Source: Chaetoderma sp. LZ-2023a
Lineage: Eukaryota > Mollusca > Caudofoveata > Chaetodermatida > Chaetodermatidae
DNA length: 64,000 nt
Direction: 5' to 3'
Assembly: GCA_034401795.1 (NCBI GenBank)
Contig: CM067370.1
Span: forward strand, 67,453,188 to 67,517,187
Shown here: piece after piece, positions 11,406-21,877 of the stretch
Layout of the letters: every line of letters begins with the position of its first letter
Position numbering within the stretch: the first letter of the stretch is position 1
Notes under the pieces: model-generated
The model's database searches: none
Told to the model about the DNA's origin: nothing
What the model saw: the letters and a program-made list of their open reading frames with translations, nothing else
Position numbers and translations under genes: made by a program

Positions 11406-11717
11406 TAAGAAAAATCATAAATACTCCAGATGGCCATCCCCAAACTTGAAAGGATGAATGGGAGACAAGAGCGACACTGCACTGCCTCTTGCTACATTGG
11501 CAGCTATGGCGGCAGAACCAATGACCCGAATTGGATCTCGAGCCGCCACCACAAGCCTGACCTCCCATCGGAATCAATGGGACAGCAACCGAGGCTCTAT
11601 TCAGGTCAAAGGTTAGGCTGAGTCAAACCATAAAAAAAAACCATGCGGACCCCACCTGTCCAGGAGAAACTCAGCATATCTATTTCTATATTTATTTCTG
11701 ACCAATATCCTAAGGGT

Positions 11718-11999
11718 GGGGGGGGGGGGGGCTTTCTATATGTCGATCATCTGTGTTGCTATTCCAGCCGGATGGTGTGTATGTGAGGTGTGCTTTGACC
11801 CCGGACTGGGGAGTGTCACAATGGCTCTAATTAAGTTCTAGTCCTAGGACCACTACACCCAAGTGTGTACCCTTTGAATTTTTTGTCAAAACTGGGTACT
11901 GTCTAGGTGAGGTCTTCTGAGTAGGATTTGAACTCATCCGTGGCTGAGATAAGTGTTTGAAATTCAACGTCGCTAATGGCTGAGCCATTGGGGCACCGG
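11718..11999 (-). mobile_element. tRNA-derived SINE
   Basis: Read on the minus strand, the element starts CCGGTGCCCCAATGGCTCAG. TGGCTCAGCCATTAG at 11987-11973 fits a pol III A box. GAGTTCAAATCC at 11935-11924 fits a B box, about 40 bp away as in tRNA-like promoters. The body runs on past CAAAGGGTACACACTTGG to a 14-nt homopolymer at 11731-11718. The tRNA of origin and the family name are not known to me. Confidence 0.6.
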
Positions 12000-12101
12000 A
12001 GATAAAAAGACATTTAGATCTGAGATTGTGTTATCAGCTTCACATCTCTGATCGATCAGAGCACCTATGTAAGATTTACTGTGTTCAGAATAATATATAT
12101 A

Positions 12102-12125
12102 CTGAGCCAAAAAAGTTTAGCAACA
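12102..12125 (+). repeat. Tc1 left terminal inverted repeat
   Basis: 24 bp starting CTGAGCCAAAAAAG next to the TA dinucleotide. Confidence 0.92.
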
Positions 12126-12387
12126 GTGAAGTTTGGTTTGTTGTATTAAAACTATGCATCCATTTATAACCAAATTTACAGGCATGTTTCGTCAATGTAA
12201 TGTCTCGCTGATCATGAAGAAATGCAAATCATTTCTTGCCTTTCTCGGCCGCACGCTTACTGCATGTGAAAATGCATTTTTCATGCACTGGCCCACATTG
12301 GCGGGTAGCGAAGGCAAAAATTCACCATATTGCAAAAGCAGATAACGAACGTTAACAGAAAATGCTTAAAAGTTTACCCTACCGAAC

Positions 12388-13410
12388 ATGGGCCGCCGCC
12401 CAGGGCTACCCGAAAATCAGCGCTATGAAGCAATAGGAAGACTCGCTGCTGGGCAGAGCGTTCGCGCTGTTGCTCGACATTTTAATGTTCACGCCTCAAC
12501 CATTTCCCGTCTCCGCCAACGTGAGCAGGAAACTGGACATGTTAATGACCCACCACGATCTGGCAGACCGAGAGCAACAACACCACAAGAAGACCGCTAC
12601 TTAGTGACGTCATCACGACGTCACAGGTTTGAGACTGCGCCACGGCTGTCCCATAATTTGCACACCGCTACCGGCACTACAGTGCATGCACAAACTGTGC
12701 GAAACAGACTCCATGATGCTGGACTGCATGCCCGTCATCCACTTGTTGCTGTTCCGCTTACAGAGCGTCACATCGAGAATCGGTTTGCATGGGCAAGAAC
12801 TCATCAGCGATGGCATGCTCACCAATGGAGCCACGTTTTGTTCAGTGATGAGTTGAGGTTTTGTGTGGATGTGGCGGATGGTAGGCAACGGGTTTGGCGA
12901 CGTTTAGAACAGTATGATGCAGCCAACATCATTCAGCACGACAGATTCTGTGGCGGCAGTGTCATGGTGTGGGCTGGAATCCATGAAAATGGCAAAACAA
13001 ATCTTATTGTGATTCGTGGAAATTTAACGGCTCAACGTTACTGTGAAGAAGTTGTCACCCCTGTTGTCATCCCTTTTATGCAGCATCATGCAGACTTTAT
13101 GTTCCAGCAAGACAACGCCCGTCCTCATTCAGCTAGGGTCACCAGTGATTTCCTTGAGGCTAATAACGTTCTGGTGTTGGACTGGCCAGCGCGATCACCG
13201 GACCTGTCTCCTATCGAACACGTGTGGGACATTCTTGGCCTTATGGTGCGTGAGAACCATCCACATCTTGACAACGTGCGGGAGCTGGAAGCTGCACTGC
13301 TCCAGGAATGGGATGCGATTCCTCTTCGTGACATCAGGTGCTTAATTCGAAGCATGAGAAAGCGATGTACGGCGGTGGTTAATGCACGCGGAGGTCACAA
13401 CCAGTATTGA
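12388..13410 (+). CDS. Tc1-like DD34E transposase, intact
   Basis: A 340-residue transposase, the usual length for the family, which cuts and pastes its own element. The N-terminus holds two helix-turn-helix regions for inverted-repeat binding (about residues 1-110; AVARHFNVHASTISRLRQRE is a clear recognition helix) with a GRPR-like hook, SGRPRATT, between them. The catalytic triad is visible: D in LFSDELRF, D in FQQDNARPHSA and E in SPIEHVWD. There are 34 residues between the second D and the E, the Tc1 signature. The chosen ATG opens MGRRPGLPENQR, and no stop or frameshift interrupts the frame. Nothing visible argues against an active enzyme, but activity is unproven. Confidence 0.95.
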   Translation: MGRRPGLPENQRYEAIGRLAAGQSVRAVARHFNVHASTISRLRQREQETGHVNDPPRSGRPRATTPQEDRYLVTSSRRHRFETAPRLSHNLHTATGTTVHAQTVRNRLHDAGLHARHPLVAVPLTERHIENRFAWARTHQRWHAHQWSHVLFSDELRFCVDVADGRQRVWRRLEQYDAANIIQHDRFCGGSVMVWAGIHENGKTNLIVIRGNLTAQRYCEEVVTPVVIPFMQHHADFMFQQDNARPHSARVTSDFLEANNVLVLDWPARSPDLSPIEHVWDILGLMVRENHPHLDNVRELEAALLQEWDAIPLRDIRCLIRSMRKRCTAVVNARGGHNQY

Positions 13411-13591
13411 CAGCTCAGTGTCATTATTTAAATTGGACCCTTCCGTTGAATGATGCCATGTTAAAGGCGCGATGCTAGCATTACAGTAACAAGACTGTTG
13501 TTCAAATTGTAAAATGACCTATCAATTAAATAATATATTTGAATCAATTTATTGTTTTTGTTAAATAACATTTATACAGTAATATTCTTAG

Positions 13592-13615
13592 TGTTGCTAA
13601 ACTTTTTTGGTTCAG
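13592..13615 (-). repeat. Tc1 right terminal inverted repeat
   Basis: Complement of the left repeat with a single A/G difference, followed by TA. Confidence 0.92.
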
Positions 13616-13617
13616 TA

Positions 13618-15505
13618 TATATGGAAATGACTGTCTGTCACATTCTGTCTGCCCTTCAGGTAGTGGTCTGTCTGGTGATGTTCTGTTCTTTTATCCGTCT
13701 CATGTTGCTCAAACAAACACGTAGTCAGTCAGTGTTGCATCAACATGATTGGATTACCCGTAGTTTTTTCAAGCTGACCTGCCAATGCTCACCTGGTAGA
13801 ATGCTACTACCATCTGTTCTATGGGAGACTGTCATGTGCTCACATGTGACACATTGACAGAGGATCTGATGTCGAGAGAGTGTATGTCATCTCGACATCA
13901 GAAAACCTCGCTCCACGCCATAGAAGTGGCGGACAGAGTCAACATCTTCACAGGGATGAAAGCGGTCGTAGATGTTTTTCTGCAGATGGTCACAGTAGGG
14001 ATTACACTGGGGCTCATCTCAGAACATGTGCCCATTTGGCTTCCTTTATCATGGCTGGTTGGGAGGCAGCCACCACAGGTATGAGCAGTATCATAAGTAG
14101 AACCAGCATCTTGGGCCTATATATGGAGGGTTAAACGAGTGAACCCATCTAGGTAAATCTGAGTCAGATTGAGCCCTGTGCCGTCATATCAGTGAGTTGC
14201 TCAACACCAGCGATGGGATGAAGGTAGAATGTGTTTGAGTCTGCCCCATACTGTAGGCCGAACGACTTAACATTGCTTTCTTTTACCGTTGCAGCATCAA
14301 CATCGTACATGTCCACCAGGTCAGCAAGACCTGTTGAGTGAGCAAATATTGGCTTCATCTACTATATTAGGCTTAACCGGAGCATATAACCATGATGATT
14401 GTCCGACTGCTACATCAGGGTCGCGAGAATGTGATCAGGCCATCTCTAGTAGGCAGACGGGTGGTACAGTACTGTGTAGAATGTGTCATCGGCACAGCGT
14501 TCCACCACCTACATACGCAACATGCCAATGTCTTACTTCCACCTCCAGACAGCTCCTATCACAGCTCACTGGTATAAGTGGGACAAACTGTGCTAGAATG
14601 TCTACCAGGAGCGAACATCAACCTGTGGAAACCAGTCAGCCCCAATCTGTTCATAGCAGCATTTTTTGACAGCTTCACCATTACCATGTATGCCAACACA
14701 GATGCTCATTTGAAGTTTACGCTGCTGCTCCTTATGGATGTGTCAACATCTATTAGAGGCAAGAAACCGCAACGATATAGGATCATCGGTCAACATGATA
14801 TCATACCAGACATATCTGACCATTGCCGAGATGCTGGCCATGCTGATAGAAGACTGCCACTTATTACCACCTGCGGAGATAATGGCGCTAAATCACCGTA
14901 CAGTCACAGATCTGCTGACAAGAAGGTGAGTTACTGTAGGAGTGGTGGTATCATCAGACTGCCAGCATGACAAGGAGACGACGGGAGTATAAATGGCCCA
15001 AGAATGGGAGAGGCGACTGGAGGAGACCAAAGGAGAGCTACATGTATAGTATAATACCTGCCTGATGACTCTGAGCAGGGATGGGAGTCAATTCCATTTT
15101 ATCAATTCCGTTTCCATATCAATTCATTTGATCAATTCCAATTCCACCCCACACAAGTTCAATTTAGGGTTGGCAATTTCCTGGCAGCAGGAAATCCTGG
15201 GGAATATTGGGAAATCCTGGGAAATACTCAGACATCAGGTGGCAAGTTTATGTATTTAACATCATGGTTGTTTATCATGGCTTAAGAAAGCACTGTTAGG
15301 AATTAATAAATATGATTTAGATGTATTACAGTATAGAATGAAATAGGTTAAGCTGTATTAACAGTGTAATCACATCCAGTGAATATCCACTGAAATACCA
15401 TTAGAATTTGGATAAAGTATGACTGGACATTTGACAGTTAAATCACCTGTCTGTTTAGAACAGTAGACATAATTACCTACCTTTCTAGAGAAGCAGAATT
15501 AGCTA
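13618..15505. other. Unassigned DNA with a possible coding relic
   Basis: Several short open frames lie here, none with a domain I recognise. The minus-strand frame 14164-14358 (64 residues, including FAHSTGLADLVDMYDVDAAT) has protein-like composition and may be a fragment of an old mobile-element gene. The plus strand shows a possible acceptor before 14295. I cannot support a gene. Confidence 0.35.
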
Positions 15506-15819
15506 TAGCCGTGACAACGGTTAGGCACAACCGCCTACACTGGTCCCAGAGCCCAAGACGGAGAAGACCATTAAAGAGAAGCACGGACCACGGCCAGTAT
15601 TTCAGGCAGCCCAGAATTGACAACCACCAACAACCACGCTGGCCAGAGAGACAAGCAGGGCCAAGCAGTCAAACAACTGCCCACTGCAGGGAAGAACAGA
15701 GACCGAGGAGAAGCAGCCCTAAGCCGCTGATTAATCCCACCAGAAATGACATGGCCATAGAAGAGCTACCACAAGCCATTAAGAATTTGAGGGACTCAAG
15801 GAAATGACTATCACATCGA

Positions 15820-17760
15820 TTGCCGTTCAGAAAAAACTCTATCAATTACAAAAATCTGCTTAAGAATAATACAATAGCAAACAATTGTAACAACAATTCC
15901 AACAATACAGAATCAGAATCTTCTACCTCATCTTGCGTATTTAATCTGTCAGATACACCCCTCAACATAGCGATCGTCAATCTACTGGATAAGGGTCTGG
16001 GCTTTAGCCCTACGGTTTCAGAACCAAACATGGGAAGCCTATATACCGATTTACAGGCTTTTTTCAGACGCATGCGTCTAAAGCATTTCTTCACCCCCAA
16101 CCCACACCCACCCTCCTCCAAAGGGGAACCGGTGTTCTCACAACACCCACCCACCCACCCCCACTGCCGGTCCCACCAAATTTCAGTGACATTATAGCTA
16201 GAAAATTTGCCACCAAATAAACTTCAATGCCGCCACCCATCATGGATGCGCCATTTGAAGCTTTTTTCAAAGCAATCTGGTATGAATACAGTAATCATAC
16301 CCACTATAGGTCAAGCAAGAGTAATCTAAGTTCTAAGGAACAAAAAGCATTCGTAGAGCTACAAAACTACCACTCAATAGTGATCAAAAAAGCAGACAAA
16401 GGTCAAGCAACAGTAGTCCAAAACAAAACTGACTACATAGCGGAGGCATACCGCCAGCTAGCGGACACTAGGTTTTATCAAAATGTCAATGAGGATTTAA
16501 CCTCAAAACACACTAAGTTAGTGGAACAACTAGTCAGAGAAAAGGAAATAGATGTGCAGCTTGCAAACAGACTGCTACAAAAACTGCCAATCACTGCCAG
16601 GTTCTATCTACTACCAAAAGTGCACAAAAATAAACTTAACAGTTTCATCCAAGGCAGACCTATCATCAGCGGTATAGGATGCCCAACAAAACTCATCAGC
16701 AGTTTCATGGATGAACACATCAAGGTTCACGGCATAAAAATTAAATCATATGTAAAAGACACAACAGATTTCATCAATCAACCAACCAACAAGGGCCGGC
16801 ACTCTCCTAGTCACCATGGATGTCACATCCCTGTACACCAACATACCAAACAATGACGGCCTCAGAGCAGTAGCAAAATTCTGCAAACACCACAGAATAC
16901 CCAGCGATCTGTCTAACAGAGGGCTACTAACCATTCTAAAACTTGTCCATGAATGCAACAATTTTGAATTCAACAGCGACCACAACCTACAAACCGGTGG
17001 AACCGCCATGGGTGGCAAAGCCGCTTGTACATTTGCTTGTATCTTTATGGTCGACCTAGAAGGAAAACTTCTATCTTCAGTGCCACACCAGCAAGCATTC
17101 TACGTCAGATACATAGGTGACATCTTCATGATCTAGGGGCTTGGCAATAGCTCTAGAGGAATTTGTGACACATATGAACGGGGCACACCATAGCATCATG
17201 GAATCCTCAGACACACACGTATCTTTCCTTGACACCCTAGTGATACAAACGGAAGATAACAACATTATCTTTGACCTATACACTAAACTGACAGACACGC
17301 ACGGCTATCTCCACTATAGCTCAGCCCACCCTTCAACCTGCAAGGATGCGTCCCCATATGGATAGTTCCTGAGACTGAGACGTATATGCACCCACATAGA
17401 GGACTATGACAAGAATAGTTCGCTACTACAAGGCTACTTTGAAGCGTGAGGATACCCGTCGCATATCCGGGTAGAATTATAGAGCAAAAGCTAGATCACA
17501 GGACAGACAAGTACTCCACCCACCCACCGCAACTGCCAAGAATCGACAACAGAGACCAATCTCCATCTGCAAATTTTTGCAGAAAACCGTTAAGAAATAC
17601 TGGTCAATACTGGAAGCTAGCAACAAATGCAGGATATCTTTCCTAGAACCGCCTCTCCTCGGTTATAGAAAGAATAGAACAATAAAGACATGATTGTCAG
17701 GGCAAAACTACCATCGGAAAATGCCCACATTCAACACAGGAACCCCCTCAAAGCATGCAA
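15820..17760 (+). pseudogene. Penelope-like reverse transcriptase, inactivated
   Basis: Family hallmarks appear in order across several frames: NLSDTPLNIAIVNLLDKGL and DLQAFFRRMRLKHFF (about 15940-16095), SSKEQKAFVEL and IVIKKADKG (16330-16400), LPKVHKNK and GRPIISGIGCPTK (16610-16690), MDVTSLYTNIP (16816) and TAMGGKAA (17010). The catalytic box reads YIGDIF at about 17112-17130 where YIDD or YADD is expected, so one essential Asp is Gly. Directly after it, the Trp expected in MIW is TAG. Later text includes VSFLDTLV, LYTKLTDTHGYLHY and NRTIKDMIVRAKLPS. At least three frame changes are needed to read it all. This is a fossil, not a working gene. Confidence 0.88.
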
Positions 17761-17975
17761 GACCAAAAAAAATTGACCAAAATCCAAGATGGCCACCGTC
17801 AAAATTGGCCGATCGACTTCCTTTGAACAAACTTAGATCTGCATGCCCTAAGGATGCTTCCTGCCAAATATGATTGAAATCGGCCCAGCAGTTCTTGAGA
17901 AGTCATTTAAAGAAAAAGCCGGATGGTCGCCACGGCATAAGCTCACTTGGCCATTCTGGCCAGGTGAGCTAAAAA
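17761..17975 (+). repeat. Hairpin-ended repeat inserted in the Penelope element
   Basis: The insert splits the RT-to-nuclease linker: coding text stops at CKTKK and resumes after the insert. It contains AAAATCCAAGATGGCCACC and ends CTCACTTGGCCATTCTGG then CCAGGTGAGCTAA, the family's 3' hairpin. Confidence 0.8.
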
Positions 17976-18206
17976 CTGTAAAATCTGCCAGAAAATGCTG
18001 AGACAGATTCTTCAGCAGTTCCCACACCAGCCTCACATATAGGGCCAAAATCATAGGCAACTGTCAGATGAGAAACATTGTCTATCTCCTCACATGCAAC
18101 ATATGTAAGAAACAATATGTGGGAGAATCTCTACAAACATTCAGGATCAGAATACAAAAGCATTTGAGATCAATATCAAATCTCCACAGAAGCGAGAGAT
18201 TGAAGG
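17976..18206 (+). pseudogene. GIY-YIG nuclease domain of the Penelope element, truncated
   Basis: After the repeat insertion the frame reads RNIVYLLTCNICKKQYVGES and then TFRIRIQKHLRS. NIVYLLTC and QYVGES are the family's versions of the GIY and YIG motifs. The Arg within FRIRIQKH fits the catalytic Arg. The domain ends abruptly at the DIRS-1 terminus near 18207; an in-frame TGA also lies just upstream of the GIY motif. Confidence 0.85.
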
Positions 18207-18267
18207 AAATTTCAATTTCCCTTTCTCCGAGATCTAACAATACTTACCATTATATTACTCTTTGATA
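18207..18267 (-). repeat. DIRS-1 3' terminal repeat
   Basis: Contains TTTCCCTTTCTCCGAGATCT and ACAATACTTACCATTATATT. The same 50-odd bases appear in opposite orientation at 18452-18513, each followed by the direct phrase ACTCTTTGATAA. Confidence 0.75.
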
Positions 18268-18451
18268 ATACAAGCTAGCTAACTAGCTGCTCTAGGAATC
18301 TAGATTTAGAAAACTTTACCAGCTCCTGGAACCGGATACCCGGTTCCCAACAAGCAGGTACCCGTCTGCCAGTGAGGCTCATATTGTTTGCATAGCTACC
18401 AAACAAGAGAATACCTATGGCTTGCCTCCGTGGGGCTGGGAGGCAGGGTCC

Positions 18452-18513
18452 GTAATATAATGGTAAGTATTGTTAGATCTCGGAGAAAGGGAAATTATAT
18501 TACTCTTTGATAA
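18452..18513 (-). repeat. DIRS-1 internal complementary region, partner of the 3' repeat
   Basis: Inverted counterpart of 18207-18267. The arrangement parallels the better preserved internal complementary region of DIRS-2 at 45694-45826. Confidence 0.65.
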
Positions 18514-19016
18514 CACCAGATTTAGTCGGTAACCTGGTGGGAAGGGGCAAGCCATACATAGCTTCTTTTGCCCCTGGAGATAGATCTTAGACTTAAACTT
18601 GACATATGGAGACTTAAAAGGGCCGACAAGTTTAGGGACCAAATCACATCCGCATCACAGCTCTCCCCACCCCACCCCCTTTCTCCTAAGAAAGGGAGAG
18701 AACTCACGAACATGCATCTCGCCTGAAAACTCAAATATGCGAAGACGGTTAACGGCTCTTTGCACATATTAGCCTGGGAATGAGCATGAATATATAAGAT
18801 GAATGGTCATGATATATACATGTAAACATAATACAAAAAACTGTCAAATTTGAATTACCTTATAAATATTGGATTTCAGACGTGGAACCATCAACCAACA
18901 CATTTTCGATCATATGTGACACTCATGGTTGTATCCCTCTCTCTTGACCATGTCTGTTCTTACAACTTTTGCTTTTCAAAGTTATCAAAAGGGAGATGAA
19001 CAGTGTGGCCGTTAGA

Positions 19017-19995
19017 CTATAGTTTCAAAACAGCTAAAGCGAGTGGATTGGCGGAGTCTGACATGTCCCCCATATAGTAATCCGTAAAAGAGGACTCACA
19101 GTGACATTGTGCAACAGCCATGATGTCCTCTAACGGAACACCATTGTAAAGGGCGGTCGAGGCGGCTATTCCTCTAACATCATGAGCCCTAGCACATTGC
19201 ACCTGGTGCCCAGTCGCAATCTCGTGGGTAGTCTGAATGCATTCAACTACCCAATGAGAGATAGACTCCATGGATGCGGCAGGCAGATCCACAGATGTCT
19301 ATCATTTGACCGTAAAGAGTCTGTCCGTTTTTTGTACTTAGTCAAACCACAGACTGGACACCAGACACTGGCATCACGATCAAACCTAGTTAGCTTTGGC
19401 ATAATGATCGGTTTGCCAGGATATTTCAAAGATTGATTCTTTGACAAACTCTGCTCTTGGCAGTAGTCGCAGACCCTCTCCGGAGACAATAGATCGGTCC
19501 CTCTCTGCTGAAAGTGCATGGATCTCACTGCGCCTTCTAGCTGAGGAAGCTGCCAATAGAAAAACCGCCTTTAGAGTCAAATGCTTTAGACTAGCCGAAC
19601 CCAAAGGTTCGAAAGGGTGCTTGACTAGTACATTAAGCACCAAAGATAGACTCCAGGCTGGAATGACTACCAGTTGTCTCGGTCAGAGATTGCTCATTCC
19701 CTTCAACATCACATTTAACTGGGCCACCTCTGGACTATCCCTGTTGGCTAGACATGTGATAACTGATGCCAAAGCTGACTTGTATCCAGCAACTGTGACG
19801 GGAGCTAGTCCTGAATAGAACAGCTCACAGAGAAAGTCTGCTATTTGCTGAATAGTGGATTGAAAGGTATCAATACCCTTTTCTTCACACCAGTCTGCAA
19901 ATCTGTTAACCTTTTTGTTATATGACTTGAAGGTTGACCTCCTTCTCGCAGCCGCGATGAAATCAGCAGCCTGTCGAGAAAAGCCTTCCGACGTG
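19017..19995 (-). pseudogene. DIRS-1 tyrosine recombinase, frameshifted
   Basis: The recombinase catalyses integration of the circular DNA copy. In minus-strand order: a core-binding region (FSRQAADFIAAARRRSTFKS onward, about 19995-19683), a catalytic start with the first Arg in SSARRRSEIHALS (about 19530), a linker with KYKKRTDSLRSNDRH, then the C-terminal box with HDVRG (His-x-x-Arg, about 19175) and a candidate nucleophile in FTDYYMGD (about 19070). The pieces lie in three frames, so at least two indels have occurred. The motifs themselves look preserved, so the damage may be fairly young. Confidence 0.85.
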
Positions 19996-21794
19996 GAACG
20001 TTGTTTGACAACATCCACACAGTCAATTTGAACATTTCGGGACACTCGTGTAGGAAGCGTCCCTTGGCCTGGGAGATTATGTTCGGAATCTTGGGCAGCT
20101 GCACTGGATTGTCCACCAACAGATCTAGAAGATCCGTGAACCACGCCCTGCTCGGCCAATACGGCGCTATTAGCAGGACCAGACACGGCTCCTCCCTGAC
20201 CTTCACCAATACCTTCGGTAGAAGAATGGTGGGTGGGTATGCGTAAGCGTGCATCCCTCTCCAGCTTATCGCCAGAGCGTCTGTATCGACGGCATTTGGA
20301 TCTGGAATCGGCGAGACATATGTCATGATTTGAGCATTTTCCTTTGTGGCGAACAAGTCCACGTTGGGTTTGCCCCAATGCTCGAAGATCCGTCGTAGAA
20401 CTGGAGGGTTGAGGGACCATTCTGTTGGCAAGATTCTCTGTCTGCGAGACAAAGCATCCGCCAGAATGTTCAATCGGCCAGGAATATGAGCTGCTTTCAA
20501 AACAACCGAGTAATTCCTGCACCATTGAATCAAGTGCCACACCCTGATGCACAGGGTGGGCGACCTGGTCCCGCCTTGGCGATTTATATATGATACTACT
20601 GTCGAATTGTCCGACCGTATCAATATCACCTTGCCCCTGATCATCGGAAGGAACTCTTCCAACGCCAGTTCCACTGCCATCATTTCCAACAGATTGATAT
20701 GCAGCTGACTCTCCGGGAGAGTCCATGTGCTCGAGACCTGGTGATCTCCCAGGCAGGCACCCCACCCCTCCAGCGATGCATCCGTGTAAACGGACAGCTG
20801 GGGGTGGGGTAGGTGCAGCGAAACCCATATTAGGAGATTCTGACGCTGTTTCCACCATAGAAGATGCGATATTATCGGTTCCAAAACTGGCACCAGTTTT
20901 GACAGGGGTTCTGTTCTCTGTTTCCACAGAGACATCAGATACAACTGGATAGGTCTTCGCATTAGAGCAGCGTACGGGATAACCTGCTCCATGGAGACCA
21001 TCATGCCCAGCATCTGAAGGAACCGCCTCGCCTGAATGTGGTTTCCCACTCGAAAACTCTTGAGGATGGCTAACAGAGACACCACTCTGGGCTCTGACGG
21101 GTAAACCCTGCCCTCCTCGAGGTCGAATCGCATCCCCAAATAAACGAAATGTTGAGTGGGCGTCAACTCGGATTTCTCCTCGTTGACTATCCAGCCTAGA
21201 TCTGAAAGTAACTTCAGAGTCAGAGCAGTATCCACGTTCAACCTGGCTGCCGAGTCTGCCTTGATAAGTCAATCGTCTATGTAGGTGAAAACCCTCGGAG
21301 CTGTCGACAGGCCAAACGGGAGAACTGTAAACTCCCATACTTGATTCTGAAACGCAAATCTCAGAAACCTGTGCCAACTCCGATTCATCGGAATGTGGAA
21401 ATATGCATCTTTCAGATCGATCGATACACACCACATTCCTTTCCTCAATCCCGCCATTACCGACCTCGGCGTTTCCATCTGGAACCGAGGCGTATGGATA
21501 AACCAATTTAATGGCCTGAGATTGAGTATGGGTCTCCATCCCCCTGTGCTCTTGGGGACAAGGAACATGTTTGAATAGAAGCCTGGAGTGTTCCGGTTTG
21601 CTGGTTTTATTGCTCCCTTCAGAAGCAAACCTGACACTTCCTTTTGAACGGCTTCTAACTTGTCTGGCTCCCTTGGTACGGAAGTCCAGACAGGTGCCAA
21701 AGACAGGTTTTGTGGTGGAAAATCCCACCACCCTGGCATGTACCCCTGGGATATCCATCCCAGGACCAGACTGTCTGACGTCACACCTCGCCAA
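19683..21794 (-). CDS. Long overlapping frame leading into the DIRS-1 recombinase
   Basis: A 703-codon frame is open across nearly the whole RT/RNase H region, in the +2 frame relative to RT, and runs straight into the recombinase core-binding region at its C-terminus. The first 600 or so residues have no domain I recognise. Overlap of RT and recombinase ORFs is known for DIRS1-like elements. DIRS-3 keeps an open frame of similar length in the same relative phase (60722-62734). Whether the overlapping part is translated is unknown. Confidence 0.5.
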   Translation of the reverse strand: MARCDVRQSGPGMDIPGVHARVVGFSTTKPVFGTCLDFRTKGARQVRSRSKGSVRFASEGSNKTSKPEHSRLLFKHVPCPQEHRGMETHTQSQAIKLVYPYASVPDGNAEVGNGGIEERNVVCIDRSERCIFPHSDESELAQVSEICVSESSMGVYSSPVWPVDSSEGFHLHRRLTYQGRLGSQVERGYCSDSEVTFRSRLDSQRGEIRVDAHSTFRLFGDAIRPRGGQGLPVRAQSGVSVSHPQEFSSGKPHSGEAVPSDAGHDGLHGAGYPVRCSNAKTYPVVSDVSVETENRTPVKTGASFGTDNIASSMVETASESPNMGFAAPTPPPAVRLHGCIAGGVGCLPGRSPGLEHMDSPGESAAYQSVGNDGSGTGVGRVPSDDQGQGDIDTVGQFDSSIIYKSPRRDQVAHPVHQGVALDSMVQELLGCFESSSYSWPIEHSGGCFVSQTENLANRMVPQPSSSTTDLRALGQTQRGLVRHKGKCSNHDICLADSRSKCRRYRRSGDKLERDARLRIPTHHSSTEGIGEGQGGAVSGPANSAVLAEQGVVHGSSRSVGGQSSAAAQDSEHNLPGQGTLPTRVSRNVQIDCVDVVKQRSTSEGFSRQAADFIAAARRRSTFKSYNKKVNRFADWCEEKGIDTFQSTIQQIADFLCELFYSGLAPVTVAGYKSALASVITCLANRDSPEVAQLNVMLKGMSNL

Positions 21795-21877
21795 GCCTCA
21801 ATGAAATGCATGAGCCTTCCACCCACTATAGACGCATTGACGCCTAATGCAGGTGTCTGGCTCACGATCCGCTCCAC
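19841..21877 (-). pseudogene. DIRS-1 reverse transcriptase / RNase H, one in-frame stop
   Basis: RT motifs are in order: FLVPKSTGGWRPILNLRPLN, SIDLKDAYFHIPM, LPFGLSTAPRVFT and the catalytic YIDD. A TGA at 21271-21269 follows YIDD directly, and the frame then continues as LIKADSAAR to 19841. RNase H follows with VYTDASLEGWGA, IRSDNSTVVSYINRQGG and ADALSR. A further region with VDLFATKENAQ and YAYPPTILLPKVL matches the DIRS segment often called Dam-like. One substitution (Leu TTA to TGA) would explain the only break. The enzyme would copy the element RNA and degrade the template. Confidence 0.9.

Larger units (their letters stand above)
12102..13615 (+). mobile_element. Complete Tc1/mariner element
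   Basis: A 1514-bp element bounded by 24-bp terminal inverted repeats with one mismatch (CTGAGCCAAAAAAG... on the left, CTGAACCAAAAAAG... on the right when complemented, both ending AGTTTAGCAACA). It is flanked by TA at 12100-12101 and 13616-13617, the normal Tc1 target duplication. One uninterrupted transposase gene occupies the middle. Near-identical ends plus an intact gene suggest recent arrival. Confidence 0.93.
15511..18206 (+). mobile_element. Penelope-like retroelement, dead and truncated
   Basis: Reading frames in order give a basic N-terminal region, a Penelope-type RT and the first half of a GIY-YIG nuclease domain. The element is broken by several frameshifts and stops, by an inserted hairpin repeat at 17761-17975, and by DIRS-1 at about 18207. 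Penelope-like elements prime reverse transcription at DNA nicks or ends, and the GIY-YIG domain supplies the nick. The far part of the nuclease domain is not recognisable beyond the DIRS insertion. Confidence 0.88.

Noticed and set aside
12613..13355. Three other frames overlapping the Tc1 transposase
   Set aside because: Shadows of the transposase gene, without their own motifs.
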